Shown piece by piece: positions 8,102-17,185 of a stretch of 64,000 nt of DNA; the first letter of the stretch is position 1; each line of letters starts with the position of its first letter. This stretch comes from Selenihalanaerobacter shriftii (GTDB lineage Bacteria; Bacillota; Halanaerobiia; Halobacteroidales; Acetohalobiaceae). Below the pieces are notes generated by a model. The model saw nothing but the letters and a program-made list of their open reading frames with translations, did not search any database and was not told the origin of the DNA. The translations under genes were made by a program, and so were the position numbers. The DNA is taken from positions 1-64,000 of the forward strand of contig NZ_FUWM01000008.1 of the NCBI RefSeq assembly GCF_900167185.1. The letters are read 5' to 3'.

Positions 8102-9240
8102 TTATTCAGAAGATTTAGGTAATTTAATAATTAATTTAGTACCAACCTTACTATTACTTAAAATTTCTATTGAACCTCCATATCGTTTAATAATCTTTTG
8201 AGTAATATAAAGTCCAAAGCCTCTATCTTCTTTATTACCATGTTTAGTACTAAAACCTAATTTAAAAATCTGTTTTTGTAATCCTTTAGGGATAACCGAA
8301 TAGTTATTATGTACAACTATTTTAATTTGCTCCCCAACTACATCACTATTAATTTTAATTCGATTATTTTCTAAGGATTGATTATTAGCTAACTCATCAA
8401 GAGCATTATCAATCAAATTACTGATTATTCTAATCAACTTATGAGATGGAAGATTAGCTTTACGCAATGACACATTTAAATCCACCATTAAATCAACATC
8501 TAAACTTCTAGCTTCTGCTGACTTAGAAACTAAAAGACTATAAATAATTGGATCCTCATCCATATCTTCTAAATCTATTAACTTATAATTTAATGTTTCA
8601 TCAATTTTTTTAAATAATCAATAATTCTATCATACTTCTCTAATTGTACTAATCCCCATAAAACCTGCAATTGATTCTTAAAATCATGTCTTTGAACCCT
8701 AAGCTGATTAATCATTTCTTCTTTTCCTTGACGTAATAAATATTCATTCTCTGCCAATTCACCTATAAATTTAGCTACCACTAATCCAAATACAGGTAAC
8801 CAAAAAAATGACTGATTACTCATATTAGCTTGGCATCCCATTGCCGCTACTCCACATAAAACTGCTGCTAAATATGCTAAATCTTTACCATATTTTAAAC
8901 CAATTCTAAAAATATATAAAATATAAATTACTTGAAAAAAGTTTGCCATTGCATAATCCAAATAAATGAATACAGTAATTAAAATAGCATCAATAATTAG
9001 TTCAAGAAAAGCCCATTTATGATAAGCATCAATTTGTATAACTGAATTCTTTATCTTAAAAGTAATTAATACTGAAATAATACTAATTATAAGGAAAGCT
9101 CCAACTGATAATGAAAAATTAAAATTAGAAGAAGTTCCATGCAGATACGTTATCACAAACATCATTAAAATCGCAATTATTTTAATATAATCTATCTTTT
9201 CAATCAAATTTTTATCTTGGTGCTCTATGACTGTAAACAA
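8102..9240 (-). pseudogene. Membrane sensor histidine kinase (Spo0B/AgrC-like), frameshifted at a slippery A-run
   Basis: Two frames together make one kinase of about 380 residues. The first (8590-9240, TTG start behind AAGGTGA) has about five or six membrane helices and the phospho-acceptor box RVQRHDFKNQLQVLWGLVQL, typical of Spo0B/AgrC-class kinases. It then stops shortly after DYLKKL. The -1 frame continues naturally as IDETLNYKLIDLEDMDEDP into the ATPase domain, with its N box (NLIDNALDEL) and G box (DRGFGLYITQ), ending at 8102. The switch is at T TTA AAA AAA (8614-8605), a classic -1 slippery heptamer plus a 7-A run. It may be a mutation, a sequencing error or programmed slippage. Confidence 0.8.
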
Positions 9241-9418
9241 TACATTTCACCTTCTATCACTTTATATATACTTCTTTTAATATTATTAGAGATTCACTCC
9301 TGTTTTCCCTTGTTTCTCGACAAAAATATTTAAAAAGTAGAATATTCCTACTCAGAAGAATAAATTATTAATTGTGAGGTAAAATAGAAATATAAAATAT
9401 GAATAAAGGAGGATTATT

Positions 9419-11131
9419 TTGCAAAACAAACCTCATATTGCATACTTCTGTATGGAGTACGGTCTTAATGAAGAATTACCTATTTATTCTGGTGGGTTAG
9501 GAGTTTTAGCGGGAGATCATCTTAAAGCGGCTCATGACCTTCAGGCACCATTAGTAGCTATTGGTATGCTGTGGAAACAAGATTATACACATCAGTATAT
9601 TGATGAAAACGGTAGACCATATGACACCTACCCTAATTTTGATTATGACTTTTTAAAAGATACTGGAGTTTCAGTCAACGTTAATGTTAGAGATGAAGAT
9701 GTAACCTGCAAAGTAAAATTAGTAGATAGATATGATAACGCTCCTCTTTACCTCTTAGATACTAACTTCCCTGGTAGTGAACATGGCTGGATAACTAGTA
9801 GACTTTATGGAGGGCAGACTCAAGATCGAATAGCTCAAGAAATTGTTTTAGGCATAGGAGGTCTTAGAGCTTTAAGAAAATTAGGAATTCAAGTAGATAA
9901 ATATCACTTCAATGAAGGACATGCTATACTAGCTGGTATTGAATTGATGCAAGAAAGAATGAAAAACGAAGGTTTATCCTTTCAAGAAGCTAAAAATGCA
10001 GTAAAAAAAGAGATTGTTTTTACTACCCATACCCCTGTTAGAGCTGGAAATGAAGCCCATGAGCATCAATTATTACAAGAAATGGGGGCTTATAATGGAT
10101 TAAACTATAATCAGATGAACGAAATAGGCGGCGATCCTTTCAATATGACTGTAGCTGGACTTCGTTTATCTCATATTACTAATGGTGTATCTAAACTGCA
10201 CAAAGAAACCACTAAAGAAATGTGGAAAGATGTATCTGGTACATCACCTATTATTGGAATAACTAATGGAGTTCATGCCAAAACTTGGCAAGATAAGAAA
10301 ATGAGAAATGCTTATGAAGAAGATCAAGACTTGTGGCAACCACATCAAAAATCAAAACAAGAATTAATAGATTATGTAAAAGAAAATAACGGTGCTAATA
10401 TGGATATTAACTCTATAATTATTGGATTTGCTCGTAGAGCAGCACCTTATAAACGTAGTGAACTAATCTTTAGAGATGCTGAAGCCATTGATCCACTTCT
10501 ACGTGATGGTAAAGTCCAACTTGTCTTCTCTGGTAAAGCACATCCAAATGATCAAAATGGAAAAGATATTGTCCAAAATTTAGTTAAAATGGATCGAAAA
10601 TATAAAGATTCTGTTGTTTTCTTAGAAAATTATGATATGGAAATCGCTCGTAAATTAGTTAAAGGTTCCGATGTTTGGCTTAATAATCCACGTCGTCCAT
10701 TAGAAGCCAGTGGAACCTCTGGTATGAAAGCTGCTATGAATGGAGTATTAAATCTAAGTGTAGTTGACGGTTGGCTAGCTGAAGGTCCACAGCATGGAGT
10801 TAGTGGTTGGTTAATTGATGAAGCACTCCATGAAGAGTATAATCATTTAAGTGAAGATGAAAGAGACCTTAAAGCTCTTTATAAAATTATTTATGATGAA
10901 GTAATTCCGACATACTATGATAACCGTGCTAAGTGGAAAGAAATGATGAAAGCAAGTATTGATATGTCCCAGTGGAAATTCTCTGCTCAAAGAATGGTAG
11001 AAGAATATTATGAACGAATGTATAATAAGAATTTAGTTCGTCCTGAACAAAATCAACAACCTAGTGCTAAGCCTTTTGAAACAGTAACAGAATCTATTGA
11101 GGTAATCTCTCCACCTCAACAACAAATGTAA
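9419..11131 (+). CDS. glgP: Alpha-glucan (glycogen) phosphorylase, short form
   Basis: This GT35 enzyme releases glucose 1-phosphate from glycogen or maltodextrin. At 570 residues it belongs to the short alpha-glucan phosphorylase type and lacks the N-terminal DUF3417 region seen in the second copy at 40770. The start YFCMEYGLNEELPIYSGGLG and the PLP-lysine region EASGTSGMKAAMNG are diagnostic. TTG at 9419 follows AGGAGG. The gene is monocistronic with a strong terminator. The last 30 residues are Gln/Pro-rich and probably disordered. Confidence 0.92.
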   Translation: MQNKPHIAYFCMEYGLNEELPIYSGGLGVLAGDHLKAAHDLQAPLVAIGMLWKQDYTHQYIDENGRPYDTYPNFDYDFLKDTGVSVNVNVRDEDVTCKVKLVDRYDNAPLYLLDTNFPGSEHGWITSRLYGGQTQDRIAQEIVLGIGGLRALRKLGIQVDKYHFNEGHAILAGIELMQERMKNEGLSFQEAKNAVKKEIVFTTHTPVRAGNEAHEHQLLQEMGAYNGLNYNQMNEIGGDPFNMTVAGLRLSHITNGVSKLHKETTKEMWKDVSGTSPIIGITNGVHAKTWQDKKMRNAYEEDQDLWQPHQKSKQELIDYVKENNGANMDINSIIIGFARRAAPYKRSELIFRDAEAIDPLLRDGKVQLVFSGKAHPNDQNGKDIVQNLVKMDRKYKDSVVFLENYDMEIARKLVKGSDVWLNNPRRPLEASGTSGMKAAMNGVLNLSVVDGWLAEGPQHGVSGWLIDEALHEEYNHLSEDERDLKALYKIIYDEVIPTYYDNRAKWKEMMKASIDMSQWKFSAQRMVEEYYERMYNKNLVRPEQNQQPSAKPFETVTESIEVISPPQQQM

Positions 11132-11150
11132 ATCTAACTATATAATTATA

Positions 11151-11200
11151 AGTCAACATGTTTCTAAACAGTTATGCTTAGAAACATGTTGACTCTTTTT
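11151..11200. terminator. Terminator between glgP (short) and the methyltransferase gene
   Basis: A perfect 16-bp stem (AGTCAACATGTTTCTA and its complement) is followed by CTTTTTA. It lies between converging genes. Confidence 0.85.
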
Positions 11201-11777
11201 ATTTTATATTAAAAACTAAACCATAAAAATTATCATCTTCTTTAAAAGTATTCAGAAGTTCATATCCCTTATCTTTAAAAATATCAATAACCTCTTCTTT
11301 AGAAAACGCTATTTTAGCTGGAGGACCCATATCTCGTTCTTTATCATTCCAATCCACAATTACTACTCGATGTTTATTCTTAGAAAAACGTTTTATTTCA
11401 TCTATAAGTTCTTCTGGTTCTTCTAGTTCATGAAAAACAGTTACTAAAAATGAAAGATCTACTTGCTTAGATTTTATAGGTACTTCACTTTCTTTAGATT
11501 TAACCAATTCTATATTCTGTTGCCTATCAATTTTACTCTCTAAAATATTTAACATTTTAGGACTAATATCTATAGCAAAAACCTTTCCAGCACTAAATCT
11601 TAATCTTTCAGCTAATGGTAAGGTTAAGTAACCAATTCCACAACCTATATCAGCTACTACCATACCAGGATTAATTTCACCTAAACCTTGTAAAATATTA
11701 TCTACAGGTAAAATCTTTCTTCGTTTAGGACTATCTAATTTTTCATATTCATTTTCATTAAACTTTTTATCTGTCAT
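11199..11777 (-). CDS. Class I SAM-dependent methyltransferase
   Basis: This 192-residue protein has SAM-binding motif I VADIGCGIGYLTLPLAERL, an acidic motif II (KVFAIDISPKML) and LSFLVTVFHELEE as motif IV/post-I. It belongs to the Methyltransf_11/UbiE-like group. The substrate cannot be read from the sequence. It lies 36 bases downstream of the PAS kinase gene on the same strand and may be co-transcribed. The ATG follows AAGGAGGTC. Confidence 0.82.
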   Translation of the reverse strand: MTDKKFNENEYEKLDSPKRRKILPVDNILQGLGEINPGMVVADIGCGIGYLTLPLAERLRFSAGKVFAIDISPKMLNILESKIDRQQNIELVKSKESEVPIKSKQVDLSFLVTVFHELEEPEELIDEIKRFSKNKHRVVIVDWNDKERDMGPPAKIAFSKEEVIDIFKDKGYELLNTFKEDDNFYGLVFNIK

Positions 11778-11812
11778 CTCTTGACCTCCTTATGATTTGG
11801 ATCTTATATTGT

Positions 11813-13291
11813 TTAATATGGTAGAGTAACATAAAAAATAGTTCCCTTGTTCTCTTCAGTTTGAAAAGAAATATTGCCTTGATGTAAATTATGAATAATA
11901 TGATAAGTTACCGGGAGTCCTAATCCTGACCCATTCTTCCCTTTAGTAGATGTGAAAGGATCAAAAATTGTTTCTTGAATATCCTCTGAAATATTTGGGC
12001 CGCTATTATAAATGCTTATTAGAATTTCTCCATTAGTATCCCACGCTTTAACCTTAATCTTACGTTCTTTTTCATGATTTTCTAATGATTCTATAGCATT
12101 TTCCACTATATTTATTAAAGCTCTTTTTAATAATTCTTTATCACCATAAATTATAGACAGATCACCTTCAAAGTCAGTTTCAAATTCTATACCATATTTA
12201 GGACAAAACTTTCTTAAAAAATTCTCAACATCCAATAATATTTCTTTTAATTCTAATCTTTCAAATGTTGGTTTATCACATTGACAAAATTCCAATAACT
12301 GTCCTAATAAAGTATTTAATTCACCAACTTGTTCATTAATCTTATTAAAATATAACTCTAGCTTTTCTATTTGAAAATTATCTTTACGTGCTAATAATCC
12401 CCCAACTTCTGCCGAAGATTTGACAACCTGCAACGGGTTCCGCAATTCATGAATAATTCTAAAGGCCATCTCTCCAGCATTCTTTATTTCATTAGCTTTT
12501 TGAGCTTGATTAACCAATTTAGTCTTCGAATCTAAATCAATTAGAATATCAACCCCACCAACTAATTCATCTTCAACCATCAAAGGAAAGGAGATAACAT
12601 TCAAATGAAATGTATCATCACCTGACCTTAATATTCGCTTACTTTCTAATAACTTCTTTTGATCCATAGCTTCTGTTAATAATGGATCATAATCATCAGG
12701 CAAGACTTCAGTAACTTTTTTTCCAATTAGCTCACTATCAACTACTTTAAATTTACCATAAGGATCTGTTACATCAATATAATGATATTCATTATCTACT
12801 ATCCAAACATCTGTTATTTCTGAACTAGTATTAAAATTTAATATCTTGATATCATTAAAATCTGCATCAGCAATTACCTCAATTCCTAAGACTAAAACTC
12901 CTATACCACCAGTGTCTAAATTAACTGGTAAATTACAATAGATTAATTGATAATCATATTCTTCAAATAAATTATCTCGATATCCATATGTAGGTTTCCC
13001 TGTTCTCAATGTCTCCTGTAAAAAGAGTTTTTGTGGGTCAAGTGCTAAATTTAAACTAGCAATTAATTTACCTTCTACTTCAGACGGTGAACTATTTAAA
13101 TATTCACAAAATCTATTATTAGCAGATATTATTCTTCTTTCATTATCTAGAGCAAATGAAATGCCTGAAAAATCACTTACTATGGCCTTTACATCAAGAT
13201 TTAACATCTCTTTCCCTGTTCTAAACCCTGTTTGGCTATTCTCAATATTTTTCAAATTAAGAGTTATATCTTTAAATTTTCTAATATTCAT
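11813..13291 (-). CDS. PAS-domain sensor histidine kinase (cytoplasmic, NtrB-like)
   Basis: This 492-residue kinase has no membrane segment. There is a PAS domain at about 45-110 (SFALDNERRIISANNRFCEYL), a second PAS-like region at about 160-260, the HisKA box with phospho-histidine in FRIIHELRNPLQVVKSS, and a HATPase domain (NIVENAIESL; GKNGSGLGLPVTYHI). An upstream ATG at 13306 lies before the ribosome site GCGAGGGG, so the ATG at 13291 is chosen. No cognate regulator is adjacent. Two perfect palindromes about 165 bases upstream may control it. Confidence 0.87.
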   Translation of the reverse strand: MNIRKFKDITLNLKNIENSQTGFRTGKEMLNLDVKAIVSDFSGISFALDNERRIISANNRFCEYLNSSPSEVEGKLIASLNLALDPQKLFLQETLRTGKPTYGYRDNLFEEYDYQLIYCNLPVNLDTGGIGVLVLGIEVIADADFNDIKILNFNTSSEITDVWIVDNEYHYIDVTDPYGKFKVVDSELIGKKVTEVLPDDYDPLLTEAMDQKKLLESKRILRSGDDTFHLNVISFPLMVEDELVGGVDILIDLDSKTKLVNQAQKANEIKNAGEMAFRIIHELRNPLQVVKSSAEVGGLLARKDNFQIEKLELYFNKINEQVGELNTLLGQLLEFCQCDKPTFERLELKEILLDVENFLRKFCPKYGIEFETDFEGDLSIIYGDKELLKRALINIVENAIESLENHEKERKIKVKAWDTNGEILISIYNSGPNISEDIQETIFDPFTSTKGKNGSGLGLPVTYHIIHNLHQGNISFQTEENKGTIFYVTLPY

Positions 13292-13445
13292 AATTACCCC
13301 TCGCATTTCGTTAGTATATAATAACTGCTAATATTTTCTAGATTTAATTATATATTATTTATTAAATAACAATATTCCATAATATACTCATAATCCCTTT
13401 ATCTCATTTATTTATTTTTTTAAAATGGATATCAACTGTCGTTTT

Positions 13446-13478
13446 TACATGCATGTATTGTTATGTTATCATAACAAT
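13446..13478. promoter_or_regulatory. Two adjoining palindromes upstream of the PAS kinase
   Basis: TACATGCATGTA (13446-13457) is a perfect 12-bp palindrome. It abuts ATTGTTATG-TTAT-CATAACAAT (13457-13478), a perfect 9-4-9 inverted repeat. Neither has a T-tract, so they look like operators rather than terminators. The bound factor is unknown. Confidence 0.45.
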
Positions 13479-13551
13479 TTAGTACAACTAATTATATTCC
13501 ATATATTTTATTAAATTCCTTCTTTTTTAGAAGTAATTAGACATTAAATAG

Positions 13552-13581
13552 AAAGATCAGCTAAATATTTAGCTGATCTTT
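13552..13581. terminator. Terminator downstream of thrC
   Basis: AAAGATCAGCTA pairs perfectly with TAGCTGATCTTT around a 6-base loop, about 30 bases 3' of the thrC stop. Confidence 0.8.
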
Positions 13582-13610
13582 AACTCAATTAATAATTTTT
13601 TTGTATAATT

Positions 13611-15104
13611 TTATAATAATTTCTTGATTATAGCCCTAATTTCATCTACTTGACAATTAAGATTATGTTTAATTTGTAGTTCTGCCAAACCCTGTAGTCC
13701 AGGATGTATATCAACTCCTGTCTTTTCTTCTAATTTTTCTAAAATCTTAAATTCATCTATTTTAGAAGACAATAAAGACTCATCAATAGCTTCTAATACT
13801 GTAGAACTAAATTTATATGGATTAGCCGTAGCATCAATTACTGTTTTAGTCTTATCTTCACTACTATTAAAATATTCTTTATAAGCTTTAATTCCAACTG
13901 CTGTATGAGGATCAATCACATAATCATATTCTTGATAGATATCTTTAATTATCTCTTTAGTCTCTGCTTCAGTAGCAAATTTCCCTACAAATAGCTGATC
14001 AATCTTTTCTTTTGTTTTATTATCTATTTCAAATTTACCTTCCTCATTTAATTGCTGATACCATTCATTAATTTTGTTAGAATCATGTCCAGTCATTTCG
14101 AATAAGAATCTCTCTAAGTTAGAAGAAATTAAGATATCCATCGATGGACTAATCGTCTCTTTAAATTCCCTATTCTTATTATAAATCCCTGTATTAAAAA
14201 AGTCTGTTAAAACTTTATTATCATTAGAAGCACAAATAAACTTATTAACAGGCAATCCCATTTGATAGGCATAATATCCCGCTAAAATATTACCAAAATT
14301 ACCGGTTGGGACTGTAAAATTAATCTTATCACCTGGTTTAATATCTTCCTGATTTAAAAAATTAGCATAAGCTTTAAAATAATAAATAATCTGCGGTACT
14401 AATCTACCCCAATTAATAGAATTAGCTGATGAAAATTGATAACCTTCTTTAGCAATTATTTCATTGAATTCTTCATCTCCAAAAATTTCTTTTACACTAC
14501 TTTGACAATCATCAAAGTTACCCTTAACAGCGATTACTTCAGTATTATCACCAGTAGTAGTTATCATTTGATGCTCTTGTGCTTTACTAACTCCATCTTG
14601 AGGATAGAAAACAATAATCTCAATTCCATCAACATCTTTAAACCCTTCTAAAGCTGCTTTACCTGTGTCTCCAGAAGTAGCTACTAAGATTAATATATCT
14701 TCATCTACCTCCACCTTATTAATAGCTTGCACTAATAAATAAGGCAAAATCTGTAATGCTAAGTCCTTAAATGCTGCTGTAGGACCATGCCATAATTCTA
14801 ATATGTATGTCCTATCATTTAATTTATGAATTGGTGTTACTTCTTTTGCTGCAAAATTATTCATATTGTACGCTTCTTTAATTGCATTCTCTAATTCTTT
14901 ATTTGTATAATCAGTTAAAAAGACAGATAAAACTTCTTTTGCAATTTCTTGATAACTTTTATCCTTCATCTGATATATAACCTCTTGAGATAAACTCGGC
15001 ACATCTTCTGGAACAAATAATCCTCCAGCAGGTACCATTCCTAACCTAATTACTTCTGCTGAATTAACTTTTTGATAATTCCCTCTAGTACTAATATATT
15101 CCAT
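13611..15104 (-). CDS. thrC: Threonine synthase
   Basis: This PLP enzyme converts O-phosphohomoserine to threonine. At 497 residues it belongs to the longer E. coli/yeast-type class. The N-terminal signature STRGNYQKVNSAEVI is followed by the PLP lysine in ELWHGPTAAFKDLALQ, and FTVPTGNFGNILAGYYA binds the PLP phosphate. A TTG at 15113 sits directly on AAAGGA; the ATG at 15104 has a 9-base spacing and is preferred. It is monocistronic, with paired 11-base direct repeats some 265 bases upstream. Confidence 0.95.
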   Translation of the reverse strand: MEYISTRGNYQKVNSAEVIRLGMVPAGGLFVPEDVPSLSQEVIYQMKDKSYQEIAKEVLSVFLTDYTNKELENAIKEAYNMNNFAAKEVTPIHKLNDRTYILELWHGPTAAFKDLALQILPYLLVQAINKVEVDEDILILVATSGDTGKAALEGFKDVDGIEIIVFYPQDGVSKAQEHQMITTTGDNTEVIAVKGNFDDCQSSVKEIFGDEEFNEIIAKEGYQFSSANSINWGRLVPQIIYYFKAYANFLNQEDIKPGDKINFTVPTGNFGNILAGYYAYQMGLPVNKFICASNDNKVLTDFFNTGIYNKNREFKETISPSMDILISSNLERFLFEMTGHDSNKINEWYQQLNEEGKFEIDNKTKEKIDQLFVGKFATEAETKEIIKDIYQEYDYVIDPHTAVGIKAYKEYFNSSEDKTKTVIDATANPYKFSSTVLEAIDESLLSSKIDEFKILEKLEEKTGVDIHPGLQGLAELQIKHNLNCQVDEIRAIIKKLL

Positions 15105-15233
15105 TCTACTCAATCCTTTCTACTTCTCTTAGAGGTAATTATACCAAATCTAAAATTGAATTTAAAGTTATTATAGGGATTTTTCACATAAAATAACCAC
15201 TGAAATTTATATAAAAATTAATTATTAATGACT

Positions 15234-15323
15234 TTAATCATCAACCATCTCTAAATCAGTTATATTTTCATGAAAACTATTTAATTTACAACTTACGTCA
15301 CATATTTGTAACATATTCATCAT
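15234..15323 (-). CDS. Possible 29-aa ORF upstream of thrC
   Basis: ATG-ATG at 15323 opens a frame that begins MMNMLQICDVSCKLN, continues SFHENITDLEMV and stops at 15234. A TATAAT-like box lies about 30 bases upstream, but the ribosome site is weak. It has two cysteines and no recognisable family. It is not rich in Thr or Ile codons, so it is not an obvious threonine attenuation leader. Confidence 0.2.
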   Translation of the reverse strand: MMNMLQICDVSCKLNSFHENITDLEMVDD

Positions 15324-15372
15324 ATTTTCATCAAATTTATACTATATAATTATAATTGAAAGGTTAAGTTAG

Positions 15373-15418
15373 TTAACACTTACCCCTTTATATAAATAGT
15401 GTTAAATACTTACCCCTT
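15373..15418. promoter_or_regulatory. Repeats in the thrC upstream region
   Basis: ACTTACCCCTT is directly repeated at 15378-15388 and 15408-15418, 30 bases apart. TTAACACT (15373-15380) is exactly inverted at 15398-15405. On the thrC strand these lie just upstream of TATAAT-like sequences, so they may be regulator sites for thrC. Confidence 0.35.
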
Positions 15419-15443
15419 ATTTCCCCTTTTTAATATCCCTTTT

Positions 15444-15475
15444 ATAAAGAGCTACCTATATAGGTAGCTCTTTAT
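15444..15475. terminator. Terminator of the deoD-deoC operon
   Basis: ATAAAGAGCTACCTA pairs perfectly with its complement around a 2-base loop, 27 bases 3' of deoC. It is a 15-bp stem, one of the strongest hairpins in the window. Confidence 0.85.
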
Positions 15476-15501
15476 GTTTTTATTCTAATTATTTTATTGT
15501 T

Positions 15502-16170
15502 TTAGTAATTTCCTGTAGTTTCTTTTCCAGCTATAATCTTAACACCTGAACTAGCTCCAATTCTAGTAGCTCCTGCTTCAATCATCTGTTTAGCATCTTC
15601 TAAACTTCTAATTCCCCCGGAAGCTTTAACTTCTAATTCATCACCTACAACTTCTTTCATTAATTTAACATCATCTATAGTCGCACCACCAGTTCCAAAA
15701 CCTGTAGATGTCTTTACAAAATCTGCTCCTGCTTCTTTAACAACTTGACAAGCCTTTCTTTTTTCTTCATCATTCAAATAACAAGTTTCAATAATTACTT
15801 TAACTATATTATCTGAGCTAACTGCAACTACTTCTTTAATATCATCTTTAACAATATTCCAGACTTCAGATTTTACTGCTCCTAGATTAATTACCATATC
15901 AAGTTCTTGAGCTCCATTCTTAATAGCATTTTTAACTTCAAAAGCTTTAACTTTAGTTGTATTCATGCCTAATGGAAAACCAATTACTGTACAAACCTTA
16001 ACTGAACTACCTTTTAATTCCTCACTAGCTAATTTTACAAAACTAGGATTTACACATACAGAAGCAAAATTATATTCTTTAGCTTCTTGACACTTGGTCT
16101 TAATATCCTCCTCAATTGCATCAGCATTTAAAATAGTATGATCAATCATATTTGATATTTCTTGGTTCAT
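15502..16170 (-). CDS. deoC: Deoxyribose-phosphate aldolase
   Basis: DeoC splits 2-deoxyribose 5-phosphate into glyceraldehyde 3-phosphate and acetaldehyde, the last step of deoxynucleoside salvage. The 222-residue sequence has the Schiff-base lysine in [14 protein letters not shown], the second lysine in [14 protein letters not shown], and the N-terminal [10 protein letters not shown]. In-frame ATG 16197 precedes the ribosome site GAGGAAGGTG, so ATG 16170 is chosen. It lies 19 bases after deoD in one operon. Confidence 0.95.
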   Translation of the reverse strand: MNQEISNMIDHTILNADAIEEDIKTKCQEAKEYNFASVCVNPSFVKLASEELKGSSVKVCTVIGFPLGMNTTKVKAFEVKNAIKNGAQELDMVINLGAVKSEVWNIVKDDIKEVVAVSSDNIVKVIIETCYLNDEEKRKACQVVKEAGADFVKTSTGFGTGGATIDDVKLMKEVVGDELEVKASGGIRSLEDAKQMIEAGATRIGASSGVKIIAGKETTGNY

Positions 16171-16189
16171 TATCTTCACCTTCCTCTTT

Positions 16190-16909
16190 TTAATCAAATA
16201 ATTTAGTTACTGTCTTTAATACCATTTCTGTCATTCTATCTACACCTTGTTGAATCTTATCTTTATCTGCCCTTACTTGAGTAAAGACATGATCTGATAC
16301 AGTAAGTACTGTTGCTGCTCTTAAACCATACTTAGCAGCAATATTATATAAAGCTGCTGTTTCCATCTCCACACCCAAAACACCATATTCAGCTAATTTC
16401 TTTAATCCATCTATATAGTTATCACTTTTACCATAAAAATAATCAGAAGTCACAATCTGTCCTACATGAACAGGCATATCTAATTTAATAGCACTTTGAT
16501 ATAAATTATTAATTAATTCAAAATCAGCTGGTGGAGCTAACGTAATGTCATCAGTTAAACTATTAATTGTAGTTCCTGCAGTAGCAGCTGATTGGCCAAT
16601 TAACAAATCAGCAGCTTCTAAACCTTCTTTTAGAGCACCACAAGTTCCTACTCTAATTAATGTTTTTGCTCCTAACATATTTAATTCTTCTAAAATAATT
16701 GCAGTAGATGGAACTCCCATACCTGTAGTTTGAACAGATACTTTTACTCCATTAAAAGTTCCTGTATAACCATACATCTCTCTATAACTAGTATATAACT
16801 TAGGATCATCTAAGAACTTTTTAGCTATATACTTAGCCCTTTCTGGATTTCCAGGTAATAATACAATATCAGCTACTTCATCTTCCTTAGCTTCAATATG
16901 AATTGGCAT
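16190..16909 (-). CDS. deoD: Purine nucleoside phosphorylase, DeoD type
   Basis: This hexameric-type PNP phosphorolyses purine (deoxy)nucleosides, giving (deoxy)ribose 1-phosphate. Motifs are [17 protein letters not shown] (phosphate/ribose site), [13 protein letters not shown], and [14 protein letters not shown] with the catalytic region before SDH. Its 239 residues equal the family length. It is first in a deoD-deoC operon; a phosphopentomutase is expected in the pathway but is not in this window. Confidence 0.95.
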   Translation of the reverse strand: MPIHIEAKEDEVADIVLLPGNPERAKYIAKKFLDDPKLYTSYREMYGYTGTFNGVKVSVQTTGMGVPSTAIILEELNMLGAKTLIRVGTCGALKEGLEAADLLIGQSAATAGTTINSLTDDITLAPPADFELINNLYQSAIKLDMPVHVGQIVTSDYFYGKSDNYIDGLKKLAEYGVLGVEMETAALYNIAAKYGLRAATVLTVSDHVFTQVRADKDKIQQGVDRMTEMVLKTVTKLFD

Positions 16910-17122
16910 TTATAATATCCTCCCTATAAAATATAATCTTAATAATTATATTCCTAAATTATTAACTTTTACCTTTTCTTACTTCATGAATAAGATTATA
17001 TGTAAAGTATCTGTTTTACCAAACAATTTATAAGTCGTCTGACATCTAACCTTTCATAATCCCATTTTAATGTATTTCAAAGTAATTGTCAATCTAATAA
17101 AATAACAAAACTTTTATTACAA

Positions 17123-17168
17123 ATCAAAAAGATCTCCCTAACTATATAGCTAGAGAGATCTTTTTGAT
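17123..17168. terminator. Terminator downstream of nhaC
   Basis: ATCAAAAAGATCTC pairs with GAGATCTTTTTGAT around an 18-base loop. It can work on both strands. Confidence 0.82.
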
Positions 17169-17185
17169 TAATTAAATATATTAAT

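Noticed and set aside
15114-15440. Possible T-box or leader-peptide attenuator for thrC
   Set aside because: No T-box sequence or antiterminator pair is visible before thrC, and the short ORF there is not rich in Thr codons.
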